Origin: Pseudomonas serbica
GTDB lineage: Bacteria; Pseudomonadota; Gammaproteobacteria; Pseudomonadales; Pseudomonadaceae
Assembly: GCF_028823535.1 (NCBI RefSeq)
Contig: NZ_JAQIYM010000009.1
Location: 62,001 to 126,000, forward strand
Length of the DNA stretch: 64,000 bases
Direction of reading: 5' to 3'
Part shown: positions 51,662-59,692 of the stretch, in pieces
Layout of the letters: every line of letters begins with the position of its first letter
How positions within the stretch are numbered: the first letter of the stretch is position 1
Translations under genes and position numbers: made by a program
The notes under the pieces: model-generated
Databases searched by the model: none
Seen by the model: only the letters and a program-made list of their open reading frames with translations
Told to the model about the DNA's origin: nothing

Positions 51662-52960
51662 TCAGACTTTTTCGCTTGCGACTTGCACGTACAGTGCCCG
51701 CCCGGCACCGAGCCCGGCGATGATCGCACCCAGGCCGATGACGCCGAAGATCCAGCCCACGGCGTTCCAGCCACCGGTCCAGTCATGCACGATGCCGACC
51801 GCGAACGGCCCCATGGACGCCAGGGTGTAACCGAAGCCCTGGGCCATGCTCGACAGGTTCGCGGCCACATGGGAGTCCCGTGAGCGCAGCACGATCAGGG
51901 TCAACGCCAGGCTGAACGTGGCGCCCTGCCCCAGTCCCAGCACAATCGCCCAGCCCCACAAGCCATCGATTGGCGCGTACAGGCAACCGAACAGGCCACC
52001 CAGGGTCAGCGCCATGACGATCACGATCGCCAGGCGCTGGTCCTTGCCGCGTGTCGCCAGCCAGGGTGCCGCGAGGGAGCTAACCAACTGAACGATCACT
52101 GAACCCGACAGCACCAGGCCGGCCTGGGTCGGGGTGAGCCCGCGACCGATCAGGATCGACGGCAACCAACCGAACACGATGTAGGCCAGCGACGATTGCA
52201 AGCCCATGTACAAGGTCACCTGCCAGGCCAGCGGGTCGCGCAGCAGGCCACGCACTCGATAGGCCACGTTGTGCGCGCCGTGTTTGTGCCCGACCTGGGG
52301 CAACCAGAACAGCGCCGCGACCAGCGCCGGAATCACCCAGAAACCGAGGCCCATGGCCCAGCTTTTATCGAAATGTTCACTCAGCGGCACCGTCGCGCCC
52401 GCCGCCATGGCCGCACCGAGGCACAGGGCCATGGTGTAGACGCCGGTCATGGTCCCGGCCTGTTTGGCGAAGTCGCGCTTGACGATGCCAGGCAGCAACA
52501 CGCCGATCACGCCGATGCTGGCACCTGCCAGCACGCTGCCAGCGAACAGGCCGATCTCGCCAAAGGAACTGCGCAGGATGATCCCGCCCGCCAGGGTCAG
52601 GAGAATGCCCAGCACCACCCGCTCCGCGCCGAATCGACGCGCCAGCACCGGCGCCAGCGGCGCGAACAGGCCAAGACAAAGCACCGGCAAGGTGGTCAGC
52701 AACCCGGCCTGTGACGCCGACAGCCCGAGGCTTTTCGACACTTCACTCAGCATCGGCGCCATGCTCGACAACGCCGGGCGCAGGTTCAGTGCCACCAGGA
52801 TCAAACCCAGCAGCAACAGCCACGGCCGAACCAGGATCGGTTGGGTTTGCTGGACCTGTTCGTCATCGGCCTCGGCATCGATCAGCAGCTCTTCCAGCTC
52901 TGCCGTGCGCTTGGGTGATGGGAGATCTCTGGACATGGGGTTCTCGGTTTCAAGGTTCAT
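51662..52960 (-). CDS. CynX/NimT-family MFS transporter
   Basis: 432 residues from the ATG at 52960 (GAGG 10 bases upstream); MSRDLPSPKR at 52936 is an alternative start. After a ~45-residue polar N-terminus the protein has 12 membrane segments starting PWLLLLGLILVALNLRPALSS, with VALNLRP as in CynX/NimT carriers (cyanate or 2-nitroimidazole transport). It overlaps the GntR gene by 11 bases, so they form an operon and the GntR protein probably controls the transporter. The substrate is unknown. Confidence 0.8.
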   Translation of the reverse strand: MNLETENPMSRDLPSPKRTAELEELLIDAEADDEQVQQTQPILVRPWLLLLGLILVALNLRPALSSMAPMLSEVSKSLGLSASQAGLLTTLPVLCLGLFAPLAPVLARRFGAERVVLGILLTLAGGIILRSSFGEIGLFAGSVLAGASIGVIGVLLPGIVKRDFAKQAGTMTGVYTMALCLGAAMAAGATVPLSEHFDKSWAMGLGFWVIPALVAALFWLPQVGHKHGAHNVAYRVRGLLRDPLAWQVTLYMGLQSSLAYIVFGWLPSILIGRGLTPTQAGLVLSGSVIVQLVSSLAAPWLATRGKDQRLAIVIVMALTLGGLFGCLYAPIDGLWGWAIVLGLGQGATFSLALTLIVLRSRDSHVAANLSSMAQGFGYTLASMGPFAVGIVHDWTGGWNAVGWIFGVIGLGAIIAGLGAGRALYVQVASEKV

Positions 52961-53609
52961 TGATCAACTGCCTCGACAGGGCTTTGGCCCGTTCCGGGTC
53001 GCGTTGCTCCACGGCATCGAGCAATTCGACGTGCAGGTCGAAGACCTCCTGGCGCCGTGGCGTGATGTTCAGGCAGTGGCGCAATTGTTCGCCGACGACG
53101 CTGGAGAAATAGCGATACAGCTCGCTGAGGGTCGGGTTGTGTGCGGCGTCCACCAAGCGGCGGTGGAACACCAGGTCACAGGCGATGTAGGTGTCGAGAT
53201 CGCCGTGATAGTGGCTGCCGCTGACGCCCAGGGCCTCGCGCAATGCCACCAGGTCTTCATCGGTACGGCGCAGGGCAGCAAGGCCGATGGCCTCGACTTC
53301 GAGGATGTGCCGGGTCTCGCGTGCCTGCTCGAGGGAACAGCGGGACAGCGCCTTGAGGGTGTCCAGCGGGTCGACCAAGGCTCGCAGGTAACTGCCGTCA
53401 CCCTGGCGAATCTCGATCAACCCGGAAAACGCCAGCACACGCATGGCTTCGCGCACCGTGTTGCGACTGATGCCCAGTTCGGCGGACAGCTCGGGCTCGG
53501 TCGGCAGGCGTTGCCCCACCGTCCAGACGCCCTGGTTGATGCGCAAGCGCAATTGCTCCAGGGCCTGGTCGACCAGGGAGCGTTTTACTAGCGGAGAAAT
53601 ATCAGACAT
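52950..53609 (-). CDS. GntR-family regulator, FadR/FCD subfamily
   Basis: 219 residues from the ATG at 53609 (RBS AGGGCG). The winged HTH (LPTEPELSAELGISRNTVRE) is followed by an FCD domain (~85-215) with metal-ligand-type residues (ACDLVFHRRLVDAAHN; HVELLDAVEQRDPERA). It is the first gene of an operon with the MFS transporter and lies directly behind two palindromes (53624-53640, 53647-53662), suggesting autoregulation. The ligand is unknown. Confidence 0.85.
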   Translation of the reverse strand: MSDISPLVKRSLVDQALEQLRLRINQGVWTVGQRLPTEPELSAELGISRNTVREAMRVLAFSGLIEIRQGDGSYLRALVDPLDTLKALSRCSLEQARETRHILEVEAIGLAALRRTDEDLVALREALGVSGSHYHGDLDTYIACDLVFHRRLVDAAHNPTLSELYRYFSSVVGEQLRHCLNITPRRQEVFDLHVELLDAVEQRDPERAKALSRQLINEP

Positions 53610-53623
53610 CGGATTCGCCCTGT

Positions 53624-53662
53624 CATCCAATCATAGGATGAATTTTCTGACATGTTAGTCAG
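53624..53662. promoter_or_regulatory. Two palindromes before the GntR gene, candidate operators
   Basis: CATCC-AATCATA-GGATG (53624-53640) and CTGAC-ATGTTA-GTCAG (53647-53662) are neighbouring inverted repeats in the promoter region just upstream of the GntR start. FadR-type regulators bind such short palindromes; which one is the true site cannot be told. Confidence 0.45.
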
Positions 53663-53703
53663 CTTCATCCGGCAGGACAACCCCGATGATTTTTCCCGGG
53701 GCG

Positions 53704-53742
53704 AAAAAAAACCCTTCACGAATAACCGTGAAGGGTTTTTTT
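53704..53742 (-). terminator. Terminator of grxD
   Basis: ACCCTTCACG (53711-53720) pairs with CGTGAAGGGT (53727-53736), with A- and T-tracts at both ends. It lies 11 bases after the leftward grxD stop. Confidence 0.95.
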
Positions 53743-53753
53743 GATGCCCTGTA

Positions 53754-54095
53754 TCAGGCTTCGGTCTTGGCTGCTGCAGCTTTGGCTGCCGCGTCCTTGA
53801 TCAGGGACTGCAGCGAACCGTCAGCGGACATCTCGGTCATGATGTCGCTACCGCCGACCAGCTCGCCCGCTACCCACAGCTGCGGGAAGGTTGGCCAGTT
53901 GGCGTACTTTGGCAGGTTGGCGCGGATTTCCGGGTTCTGCAGGATATCCACGTACGCAAATTTTTCGCCACACGCCATCACGGCCTGCGCGGCTTTCGCG
54001 GAGAAGCCACACTGCGGGGCATTCGGCGAGCCTTTCATGTAAAGCAGAATGGTGTTGTTGGCAATCTGCTCTTTAATCGTTTCGATGATATCCAT
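53754..54095 (-). CDS. grxD: Monothiol glutaredoxin Grx4
   Basis: 113 residues from the ATG at 54095 (RBS GAGGTGC). The monothiol active site is PQCGFSAKA (CGFS), preceded by ILLYMKGSP and followed by WPTFPQLWVAGELVGGSDI. CGFS glutaredoxins bind and transfer [2Fe-2S] clusters in the cytoplasm. The C-terminus is Ala/Lys-rich (KDAAAKAAAAKTEA). Monocistronic. Confidence 0.95.
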   Translation of the reverse strand: MDIIETIKEQIANNTILLYMKGSPNAPQCGFSAKAAQAVMACGEKFAYVDILQNPEIRANLPKYANWPTFPQLWVAGELVGGSDIMTEMSADGSLQSLIKDAAAKAAAAKTEA

Positions 54096-54192
54096 GGAGC
54101 ACCTCGGCTGAACTTTCCGACTCATGGGTCGGCACGGTGGCGCATTGTAACGGAAAGCCGAGCGCCCTGCTCGGTCTCTCCGTCAGATGCGA

Positions 54193-56301
54193 TCAGGCCG
54201 CTACTACGGTCACCGGCACACCGTTCAACGCCGCGTTACCCGACAACTCGTCGAGCTGACACTCGTCGGTCAGGTCATTGGCGCTGGAGCCCGGTTGGCC
54301 GCTGGCGATGGTCATCTGTACGCCTGGTCGCGCATGACCCCAACCGTGCGGAAGGCTGACCACACCTTTCATCATATCCAGGCTGGCCAACACTTCCACC
54401 TCGATCACCCCGACCCGCGAACTGACCCGTACCCGCTGCCCGTCGTTCAGCCCGCGACTGGCCAGATCCTGCGGATGCATCAACAACTGGTGACGCGGCT
54501 TGCCCTTCACCAGCCGGTGATAGTTGTGCATCCACGAGTTGTTGCTGCGCACATGGCGCCGGCCGATCATTAGCAACTCATCGGCGGCGGGCGCCTGCAA
54601 TGCCGCGAAGCGCGCCAGGTCGGCGAGGATGGCGAAGGGGGCCGCCTGGACTCGCTGGTTGGCGGTTTTAAGACGCGGCGCCAGGTTGGGTTTCAGCGCG
54701 CCCAGGTCAACCCCATGGGGATGATCGAACAGGGTGGCCAGTGACAGCTTGTGCCGGGACGCGTCGCCGTAAAGTCCCAGGCGCAAACCGCGGTCGATCA
54801 TCTGCGCCGGGGCGATGGTGGGCTTCAACTCCTTGCCCGTTTTTGCCGCGAACGCCTTGGCCAAGCCGACGAAAATCTCCCAGTCGTGCAAGGCACCTTC
54901 AGGCTTGGGCAGTATGGCGCGATTGAAGCGGCTGACGTTGCGCACCGCAAACATGTTGAAGGTGGTGTCGTAATGATCGTTTTCCAGCGCCGAGGTGGAC
55001 GGCAGGATCAGGTCGGCATAACGCGTGGTTTCATTGATATACAGGTCGATGCTGACCATGAACTCCAGGCCATCCAGCGCCTGTTCCAGCTGACGACCAT
55101 TGGGCGTGGACAGCACCGGGTTGCCCGCTACGGTAATCAGCGCGCGAACCTGCCCTTCGCCTTCGGTCAGCATCTCTTCGGCCAACGCCGACACCGGCAG
55201 TTCGCCGCCGTACTCAGGGCGCCCGGACACCCGGCTCTGCCACAGATTGAAATGCCCGCCCGACGTCGAGGCCACCAGGTCAACCGCTGGCTCGGTGCAC
55301 AACGCGCCGCCGACGCGGTCGAGGTTACCGGTGACCAGGTTGATCAACTGCACCAGCCAATGGCACAGCGTGCCGAAGGCCTGGGTCGAGACGCCCATGC
55401 GGCCGTAGCAAACCGCCGTGGGTGCTGCGGCAAAATCCCGCGCCAACTGGCGGATCTGCTCCGCCGGCACCGCGCACAAGGGACTCATGGTTTCGGCGCT
55501 GAAACCTGCCACGGCTTCGCGCACGTCATCCAGGCCGTCCACCGGCAAATGACTGTCGCGGGTCAGGCCCTCGGCGAACAAAGTATTGAGCAGACCGAAC
55601 AGCAGCGCCGCATCGCCACCGGGACGCACGAACAGATGCTGGTCGGCAATCGCCGCCGTTTCGCTGCGACGCGGATCGACCACCACCACTTTGCCGCCCC
55701 GGGCCTGGATGGCCTTCAAGCGTTTTTCCACGTCCGGCACAGTCATGATGCTGCCGTTGGAGGCCAGCGGATTGCCGCCGAGGATCAGCATGAAGTCGGT
55801 GTGATCGATGTCCGGTATCGGCAACAGCAAACCGTGGCCGTACATCAAGTGACTGGTCAGGTGATGGGGCAACTGGTCGACCGACGTCGCGGAAAACCGG
55901 TTGCGGGTTTTCAACAGGCCAAGGAAGTAATTGCTGTGGGTCATCAACCCATAGTTGTGCACGCTGGGGTTGCCCTGGTAAACCGCTACCGCGTTCTGCC
56001 CGTGGCGCGCCTGGATGGCCGCCAGGCGTTCGGCAACCAGGTCGAAGGCGGCGTCCCACTCGATCGGCTGCCATTCGCTGCCCACCCGCAGCATCGGTCG
56101 ATGCAGGCGATCCGGATCGTTCTGGATGTCTTGCAGGGCCACCGCCTTGGGGCAGATGTGCCCGCGGCTGAAGCTGTCCTGGGGGTCGCCCTTGATCGAG
56201 GTGATCTGCAGGTTTCCGGCTTCGACTTCGGTGGTTTCGATGGTCAGGCCGCAGATGGCTTCACACAAATGGCACGCACGGTGATGGAGAGTCTTGGTCA
56301 T
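54193..56301 (-). CDS. Stand-alone molybdopterin (bis-MGD) oxidoreductase
   Basis: 702 residues, DMSO-reductase family. The N-terminal [4Fe-4S] motif is HLCEAICG...GHICPK (CX2CX3C plus a later Cys). MPT-binding regions include LGGNPLASNGSIM and GGKVVVVDPRRSETA, and the C-terminal MopB domain holds MIGRRHVRSNNSWMHNYHRL. There is no Tat signal, so it is cytoplasmic. No iron-sulphur or membrane subunit and no accessory gene is adjacent, so its electron partner is unknown. It may be a formate-dehydrogenase- or thiosulphate-reductase-like enzyme of unassigned substrate. Confidence 0.85.
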   Translation of the reverse strand: MTKTLHHRACHLCEAICGLTIETTEVEAGNLQITSIKGDPQDSFSRGHICPKAVALQDIQNDPDRLHRPMLRVGSEWQPIEWDAAFDLVAERLAAIQARHGQNAVAVYQGNPSVHNYGLMTHSNYFLGLLKTRNRFSATSVDQLPHHLTSHLMYGHGLLLPIPDIDHTDFMLILGGNPLASNGSIMTVPDVEKRLKAIQARGGKVVVVDPRRSETAAIADQHLFVRPGGDAALLFGLLNTLFAEGLTRDSHLPVDGLDDVREAVAGFSAETMSPLCAVPAEQIRQLARDFAAAPTAVCYGRMGVSTQAFGTLCHWLVQLINLVTGNLDRVGGALCTEPAVDLVASTSGGHFNLWQSRVSGRPEYGGELPVSALAEEMLTEGEGQVRALITVAGNPVLSTPNGRQLEQALDGLEFMVSIDLYINETTRYADLILPSTSALENDHYDTTFNMFAVRNVSRFNRAILPKPEGALHDWEIFVGLAKAFAAKTGKELKPTIAPAQMIDRGLRLGLYGDASRHKLSLATLFDHPHGVDLGALKPNLAPRLKTANQRVQAAPFAILADLARFAALQAPAADELLMIGRRHVRSNNSWMHNYHRLVKGKPRHQLLMHPQDLASRGLNDGQRVRVSSRVGVIEVEVLASLDMMKGVVSLPHGWGHARPGVQMTIASGQPGSSANDLTDECQLDELSGNAALNGVPVTVVAA

Positions 56302-56635
56302 GGCCAGTCTCTGTCTTGTTCTGGGCGGGCAATATCGACCGCGGGAACAAAACTATGGCGCCAGCCCCGCCACCGCGCCAGCGACGTTCGTCTTGTGAAT
56401 CGGTGGACATCAGGCCTGCCGATAACCGCCGGCGATCATCGCGACGACAGCCTCGGTGGCGGCGACGGGTAACCGTGCGCAAAGCGACTGCCTGCGCACC
56501 ATCCCCGCCCCCTCTGATTGCCAAGTTCCACGGCGCCGGTGTACAAATACCTGGCTGCAGTCAGGAAACAGGCTTCAAAAGCGCTATCGCGGTCATCCCG
56601 TAGCCCCTCCGAATCCCCTAAAAACCGTAGCCCTA

Positions 56636-56663
56636 TTGGTAAGACGCGACATTTAATTATAAG
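56636..56663 (+). promoter_or_regulatory. argF: Sigma-70 promoter of argF
   Basis: TTGGTA (56636-56641), a 16-bp spacer and TATAAG (56658-56663) form a fair -35/-10 pair in a local AT-rich island. The start of transcription would be ~56670, giving a ~108-base leader. Confidence 0.6.
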
Positions 56664-56672
56664 ATCGCGCCT
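56636..56672 (-). promoter_or_regulatory. argF: ArgR operator over the argF promoter
   Basis: On the minus strand two direct half-sites follow the P. aeruginosa ArgR pattern TGTCGC-N8-AA-N5: AGGCGC-N8-AA (56672 to 56657) then TGTCGC-N8-AA (56651 to 56636), exactly 5 bases apart. The second half-site is a perfect match; the first matches 4 of 6 plus AA. The site covers both -35 and -10, as expected for repression of the biosynthetic argF gene by arginine-bound ArgR. Confidence 0.7.
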
Positions 56673-56777
56673 TCCCCTATTTCGTCGCCCCGTGCGGCTT
56701 ACGCCGCAGGTCTCGCCCGTTGTTCCGTTAAACAAGGCTTTGAGCATCTGCGGTTTGTAGCAAAAAGGTAGTCAATG

Positions 56778-57698
56778 ATGAGCGCAAGGCACTTTCTCTC
56801 CCTGATGGATTGCACGCCCGAAGAGCTGGTCAGCGTGATCCGTCGAGGCGTTGAGCTCAAAGACCTGCGTAACCGCGGCGTACTGTTCGAGCCCTTGAAA
56901 AATCGCGTGCTCGGGATGATTTTCGAAAAGTCCTCGACCCGCACCCGCATTTCCTTCGAAGCCGGCATGATCCAGCTCGGTGGCCAGGCGATCTTCCTGT
57001 CGCCCCGCGATACCCAATTGGGCCGTGGCGAGCCGATCGGCGACTGCGCGATCGTCATGTCGAGCATGCTCGACGCCGTGATGATCCGTACCTTTGCCCA
57101 CAGCAACCTGACCGAATTCGCCGCCAACTCCCGCGTGCCGGTGATCAACGGCCTGTCCGACGACCTGCACCCGTGCCAGTTGCTGGCCGACATGCAGACG
57201 TTCCTCGAACACCGTGGCTCGATCCAGGGCAAGACCGTGGCCTGGATCGGCGACGGCAACAACATGTGCAACAGCTATATAGAAGCGGCGATTCAGTTCG
57301 ACTTCCAGTTGCGTGTGGCCTGCCCGGAAGGTTACGAACCCAACCCCGAATTCGTGGCCAAGGCCGGCGACCGGGTGACCATCGTTCGCGATCCAAAGGA
57401 TGCCGTGCGTGGTGCGCACCTGGTGAGCACCGACGTCTGGACCTCGATGGGCCAGGAAGAGGAAACCGCCAAGCGCCTGCAACTGTTTGCGCCGTATCAG
57501 GTCAACCGCGCCCTGCTCGACCTGGCTGCTGAAGACGTGTTGTTCATGCACTGCCTGCCGGCTCACCGCGGCGAAGAAATCAGTGTCGACCTGCTCGACG
57601 ACGCGCGTTCGGTGGCATGGGACCAGGCTGAAAACCGCCTGCACGCGCAAAAAGCCCTGCTCGAGTTCCTCGTCGAACCGGCGTACCACCACGCATGA
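56778..57698 (+). CDS. argF: Ornithine carbamoyltransferase, anabolic
   Basis: 306 residues from the ATG at 56778, chosen because homologues begin with M-x-ARHFLS; an ATG one codon earlier is possible (RBS AAAGGT-like). Motifs are SSTRTRISFEA (carbamoyl phosphate), DLHPCQLLADM and MHCLPAHRGEE (ornithine-binding region). It converts ornithine and carbamoyl phosphate to citrulline in arginine synthesis. An ArgR site covers the promoter. Its last 4 bases overlap the start of an ABC ATPase gene (ATGA), an unusual partner. Confidence 0.96.
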   Translation: MSARHFLSLMDCTPEELVSVIRRGVELKDLRNRGVLFEPLKNRVLGMIFEKSSTRTRISFEAGMIQLGGQAIFLSPRDTQLGRGEPIGDCAIVMSSMLDAVMIRTFAHSNLTEFAANSRVPVINGLSDDLHPCQLLADMQTFLEHRGSIQGKTVAWIGDGNNMCNSYIEAAIQFDFQLRVACPEGYEPNPEFVAKAGDRVTIVRDPKDAVRGAHLVSTDVWTSMGQEEETAKRLQLFAPYQVNRALLDLAAEDVLFMHCLPAHRGEEISVDLLDDARSVAWDQAENRLHAQKALLEFLVEPAYHHA

Positions 57699-58804
57699 GC
57701 CAGCCATTACTGCTTAACCTGCGTAACCTTGCCTGCGGCTACCAAGACCAGCGGGTGGTGCAAAACCTTAACCTGCATTTGAACGCCGGTGACATCGGTT
57801 GCCTGCTCGGCTCTTCAGGGTGCGGCAAGACCACCACCCTGCGTGCCATTGCCGGTTTCGAACCGGTGCACGAAGGGGATATCCAGCTGGCGGGCGAGAC
57901 CATCTCCAGTGCCGGTTTCACCCTGGCGCCGGAGAAACGCCGGATCGGCATGGTGTTCCAGGATTACGCGCTGTTTCCGCATTTGAGCGTGGCCGACAAC
58001 ATCGCCTTCGGTATTCGCAAGCATCCGCACAAGGATCGCGTCGTCGAAGAGTTGCTGGAACTGGTCAATTTGAAGAACCTCGGCAAGCGCTATCCCCACG
58101 AACTCTCCGGCGGCCAGCAGCAACGGGTCGCACTCGCTCGCGCACTGGCGCCGGAACCGCAATTGCTGCTGCTGGACGAACCCTTCTCCAATCTCGACGG
58201 TGAGTTGCGCCGCAAACTCAGCCACGAGGTGCGCGACATTCTCAAGGCCCGGGGTACAAGCGCGATCCTGGTGACCCACGACCAGGAAGAAGCCTTCGCG
58301 GTCAGCGATCACGTCGGTGTGTTCAAGGAAGGCCGGCTGGAGCAGTGGGATACGCCCTACAACCTCTATCACGAACCGCTGACGCCGTACGTGGCCAGCT
58401 TCATCGGCCAGGGGTATTTCATCCGCGGCCAGCTGAGCAGCCCGGAGTCAGTGCAAACGGAACTCGGGGAATTGCGCGGCAACCGCGCCTACACCTGGCC
58501 GGTTGGCGGTGCGGTGGATGTGCTGCTGCGTCCGGACGACATCGTTTATGCACCTAACAGTGCATTGAAGGCGCGGATCGTCGGCAAGTCTTTCCAGGGC
58601 GCCTCGACGCTTTATCGCCTGCAATTGCCTACCGGCGCGCAGCTGGAATCGATCTTCCCAAGCCATGTCGATCACATGATCGGCGCAGAAGTCGGTATTA
58701 GTGTCGCGGCGGAACACCTGGTGCTGTTCCAGGCGTCCGGCAGCATGGCGGCGCAGATTCCGACGGTTGATTCAGGGGTCCGGCGCTACAGTCCCGCCCA
58801 CTGA
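57695..58804 (+). CDS. Orphan ABC ATPase, iron(III)-type (FbpC-like)
   Basis: 369 residues. Walker A is GSSGCGKTTTLRA (~residue 38), the Q-loop is VFQDYALFPHL, the signature is LSGGQQQRVALARAL, Walker B is LLLLDEPFSNLD and the H-loop is VTHDQEEAFAVSD. A TOBE-like regulatory domain (~240-350) follows. This fits importers of the ferric-iron/CUT1 group, but no permease or binding-protein gene is near. The start overlaps argF by 4 bases, so its synthesis is tied to argF and ArgR. It may serve a transporter encoded elsewhere. Confidence 0.85.
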   Translation: MSQPLLLNLRNLACGYQDQRVVQNLNLHLNAGDIGCLLGSSGCGKTTTLRAIAGFEPVHEGDIQLAGETISSAGFTLAPEKRRIGMVFQDYALFPHLSVADNIAFGIRKHPHKDRVVEELLELVNLKNLGKRYPHELSGGQQQRVALARALAPEPQLLLLDEPFSNLDGELRRKLSHEVRDILKARGTSAILVTHDQEEAFAVSDHVGVFKEGRLEQWDTPYNLYHEPLTPYVASFIGQGYFIRGQLSSPESVQTELGELRGNRAYTWPVGGAVDVLLRPDDIVYAPNSALKARIVGKSFQGASTLYRLQLPTGAQLESIFPSHVDHMIGAEVGISVAAEHLVLFQASGSMAAQIPTVDSGVRRYSPAH

Positions 58805-58818
58805 AGAAGCAATTCGCT

Positions 58819-58920
58819 GTAGGAGCTGGCTTGCCAGCGAAGGCGTAGTCTCAGTCGACATCTTCGTTAACTGATCTGCCGCATTCGTCGGAACGCCGTC
58901 TGGGGCAAGCCCGCTCCTAC
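58819..58920. repeat. REP pair with one decayed arm
   Basis: 58819-58841 is an intact GTAGGAGCTGGC-type REP. The inverse partner (about 58900-58920, GGGGCAAGCCCGCTCCTAC) belongs to a different REP variant and has lost part of its stem. Confidence 0.75.
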
Positions 58921-58923
58921 AGT

Positions 58924-59394
58924 TCAAGCACGGCCAATCTCGGCAAATTTCCCCTGGGTGTGCTCCGCCAGCACCGCCGGTGCCAGTTCGACTTCCAGCC
59001 CCCGCCGGCCCGCACTGACAAAAATGCTCGCCAATGGTTGAGCCGAACTGTCGATAAAGGTGCGCAAGCGCTTCTTCTGCCCCAGCGGACTGATCCCCCC
59101 CAATAGATAACCGGTGGAGCGCTGGGCCGCCGCAGGGTCGGCCATTTCGACTTTCTTCACCCCGGCCGCGTGCGCCAAGGCCTTCAAGTCCAGACTTCCG
59201 CCAACCGGCACCACAGCCACCAGCAACTCGCCTTTCTCACTGGCCGCCAGCAGGGTCTTGAACACCTGCGCCGGATCCAGTCCGAGCTTCTCCGCGGCTT
59301 CCAACCCATAGGACGCCGCCTTCGGGTCATGTTCATAACTGTGCACACGGTGTTCGGCACGAACCTTTTTCAGCAAATCCAATGCGGGTGTCAT
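58924..59394 (-). CDS. ybaK: Cys-tRNA(Pro)/Cys-tRNA(Cys) deacylase YbaK
   Basis: 156 residues (RBS GGAG). YbaK/ProX-type editing domain: RVHSYEHDPKAASYGLEAAE, VFKTLLAASEKGELLVAVVP and TGYLLGGISPLGQKKRLRTF with the catalytic Lys of VFKT. It hydrolyses Cys mischarged on tRNA-Pro. Convergent with the ABC ATPase gene. Confidence 0.92.
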   Translation of the reverse strand: MTPALDLLKKVRAEHRVHSYEHDPKAASYGLEAAEKLGLDPAQVFKTLLAASEKGELLVAVVPVGGSLDLKALAHAAGVKKVEMADPAAAQRSTGYLLGGISPLGQKKRLRTFIDSSAQPLASIFVSAGRRGLEVELAPAVLAEHTQGKFAEIGRA

Positions 59395-59563
59395 GACGGC
59401 TCCAGACTGGGTGGCAGTAGAAAAATCCTGCGCCGGATTCTAGGACATTGATCCACAAAAGGCTCTATCGCCTCGCAGCTGCAATAAACGCCGCGCCCGC
59501 GCACTGACGCGATCATTCACACAACTAATAGATTATTTGTGACCGATGGTTCACTTTCGACCT

Positions 59564-59592
59564 TTGACATCAGCGTTTCTTGTCTATATTTT
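59564..59592 (+). promoter_or_regulatory. glpF: Probable glpF promoter
   Basis: TTGACA (59564-59569) with a 17-bp spacer to TATTTT (59587-59592); TATATT (59585) is a closer-spaced alternative -10. The -10 region runs into TTTTTTCGTT, a 9-of-10 match to the GlpR half-site WATKYTCGWW, so repression by GlpR is plausible. Confidence 0.5.
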
Positions 59593-59671
59593 TTCGTTTC
59601 TGAATCTGTATGAAAAATCCTACCGCAGTACCCTGCTGTATACCGGGAACAGTGGAATGAAAGCGCCAGAC

Positions 59672-59682
59672 AAGAAAAACAA
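59672..59682 (+). promoter_or_regulatory. glpF: Crc/Hfq-type A-rich motif next to the glpF RBS
   Basis: Two overlapping AANAANAA motifs (AAGAAAAA at 59672, AAAAACAA at 59675) lie directly before the SD GAGG (59684-59687). In Pseudomonas such motifs recruit Hfq and Crc to block translation during catabolite repression. A similar AATAAGAA occurs just after the glpK start (60636-60643). Confidence 0.45.
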
Positions 59683-59692
59683 TGAGGTTTCA

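Larger units (their letters stand above)
56302..56777. other. Divergent region between the molybdopterin gene and argF
   Basis: 476 bp without a recognised gene. The argF promoter and an ArgR operator lie at 56636-56672. The argF leader (from ~56670) holds a small hairpin TGCGGC-TTAC-GCCGCA (56693-56708). The left half shows no clear motif. Confidence 0.5.

Noticed and set aside
59538..59555. CRP/Vfr-like palindrome TGTGA...TCAC before glpF
   Set aside because: The half-sites are separated by 8 bases instead of 6 and the outer bases do not match.
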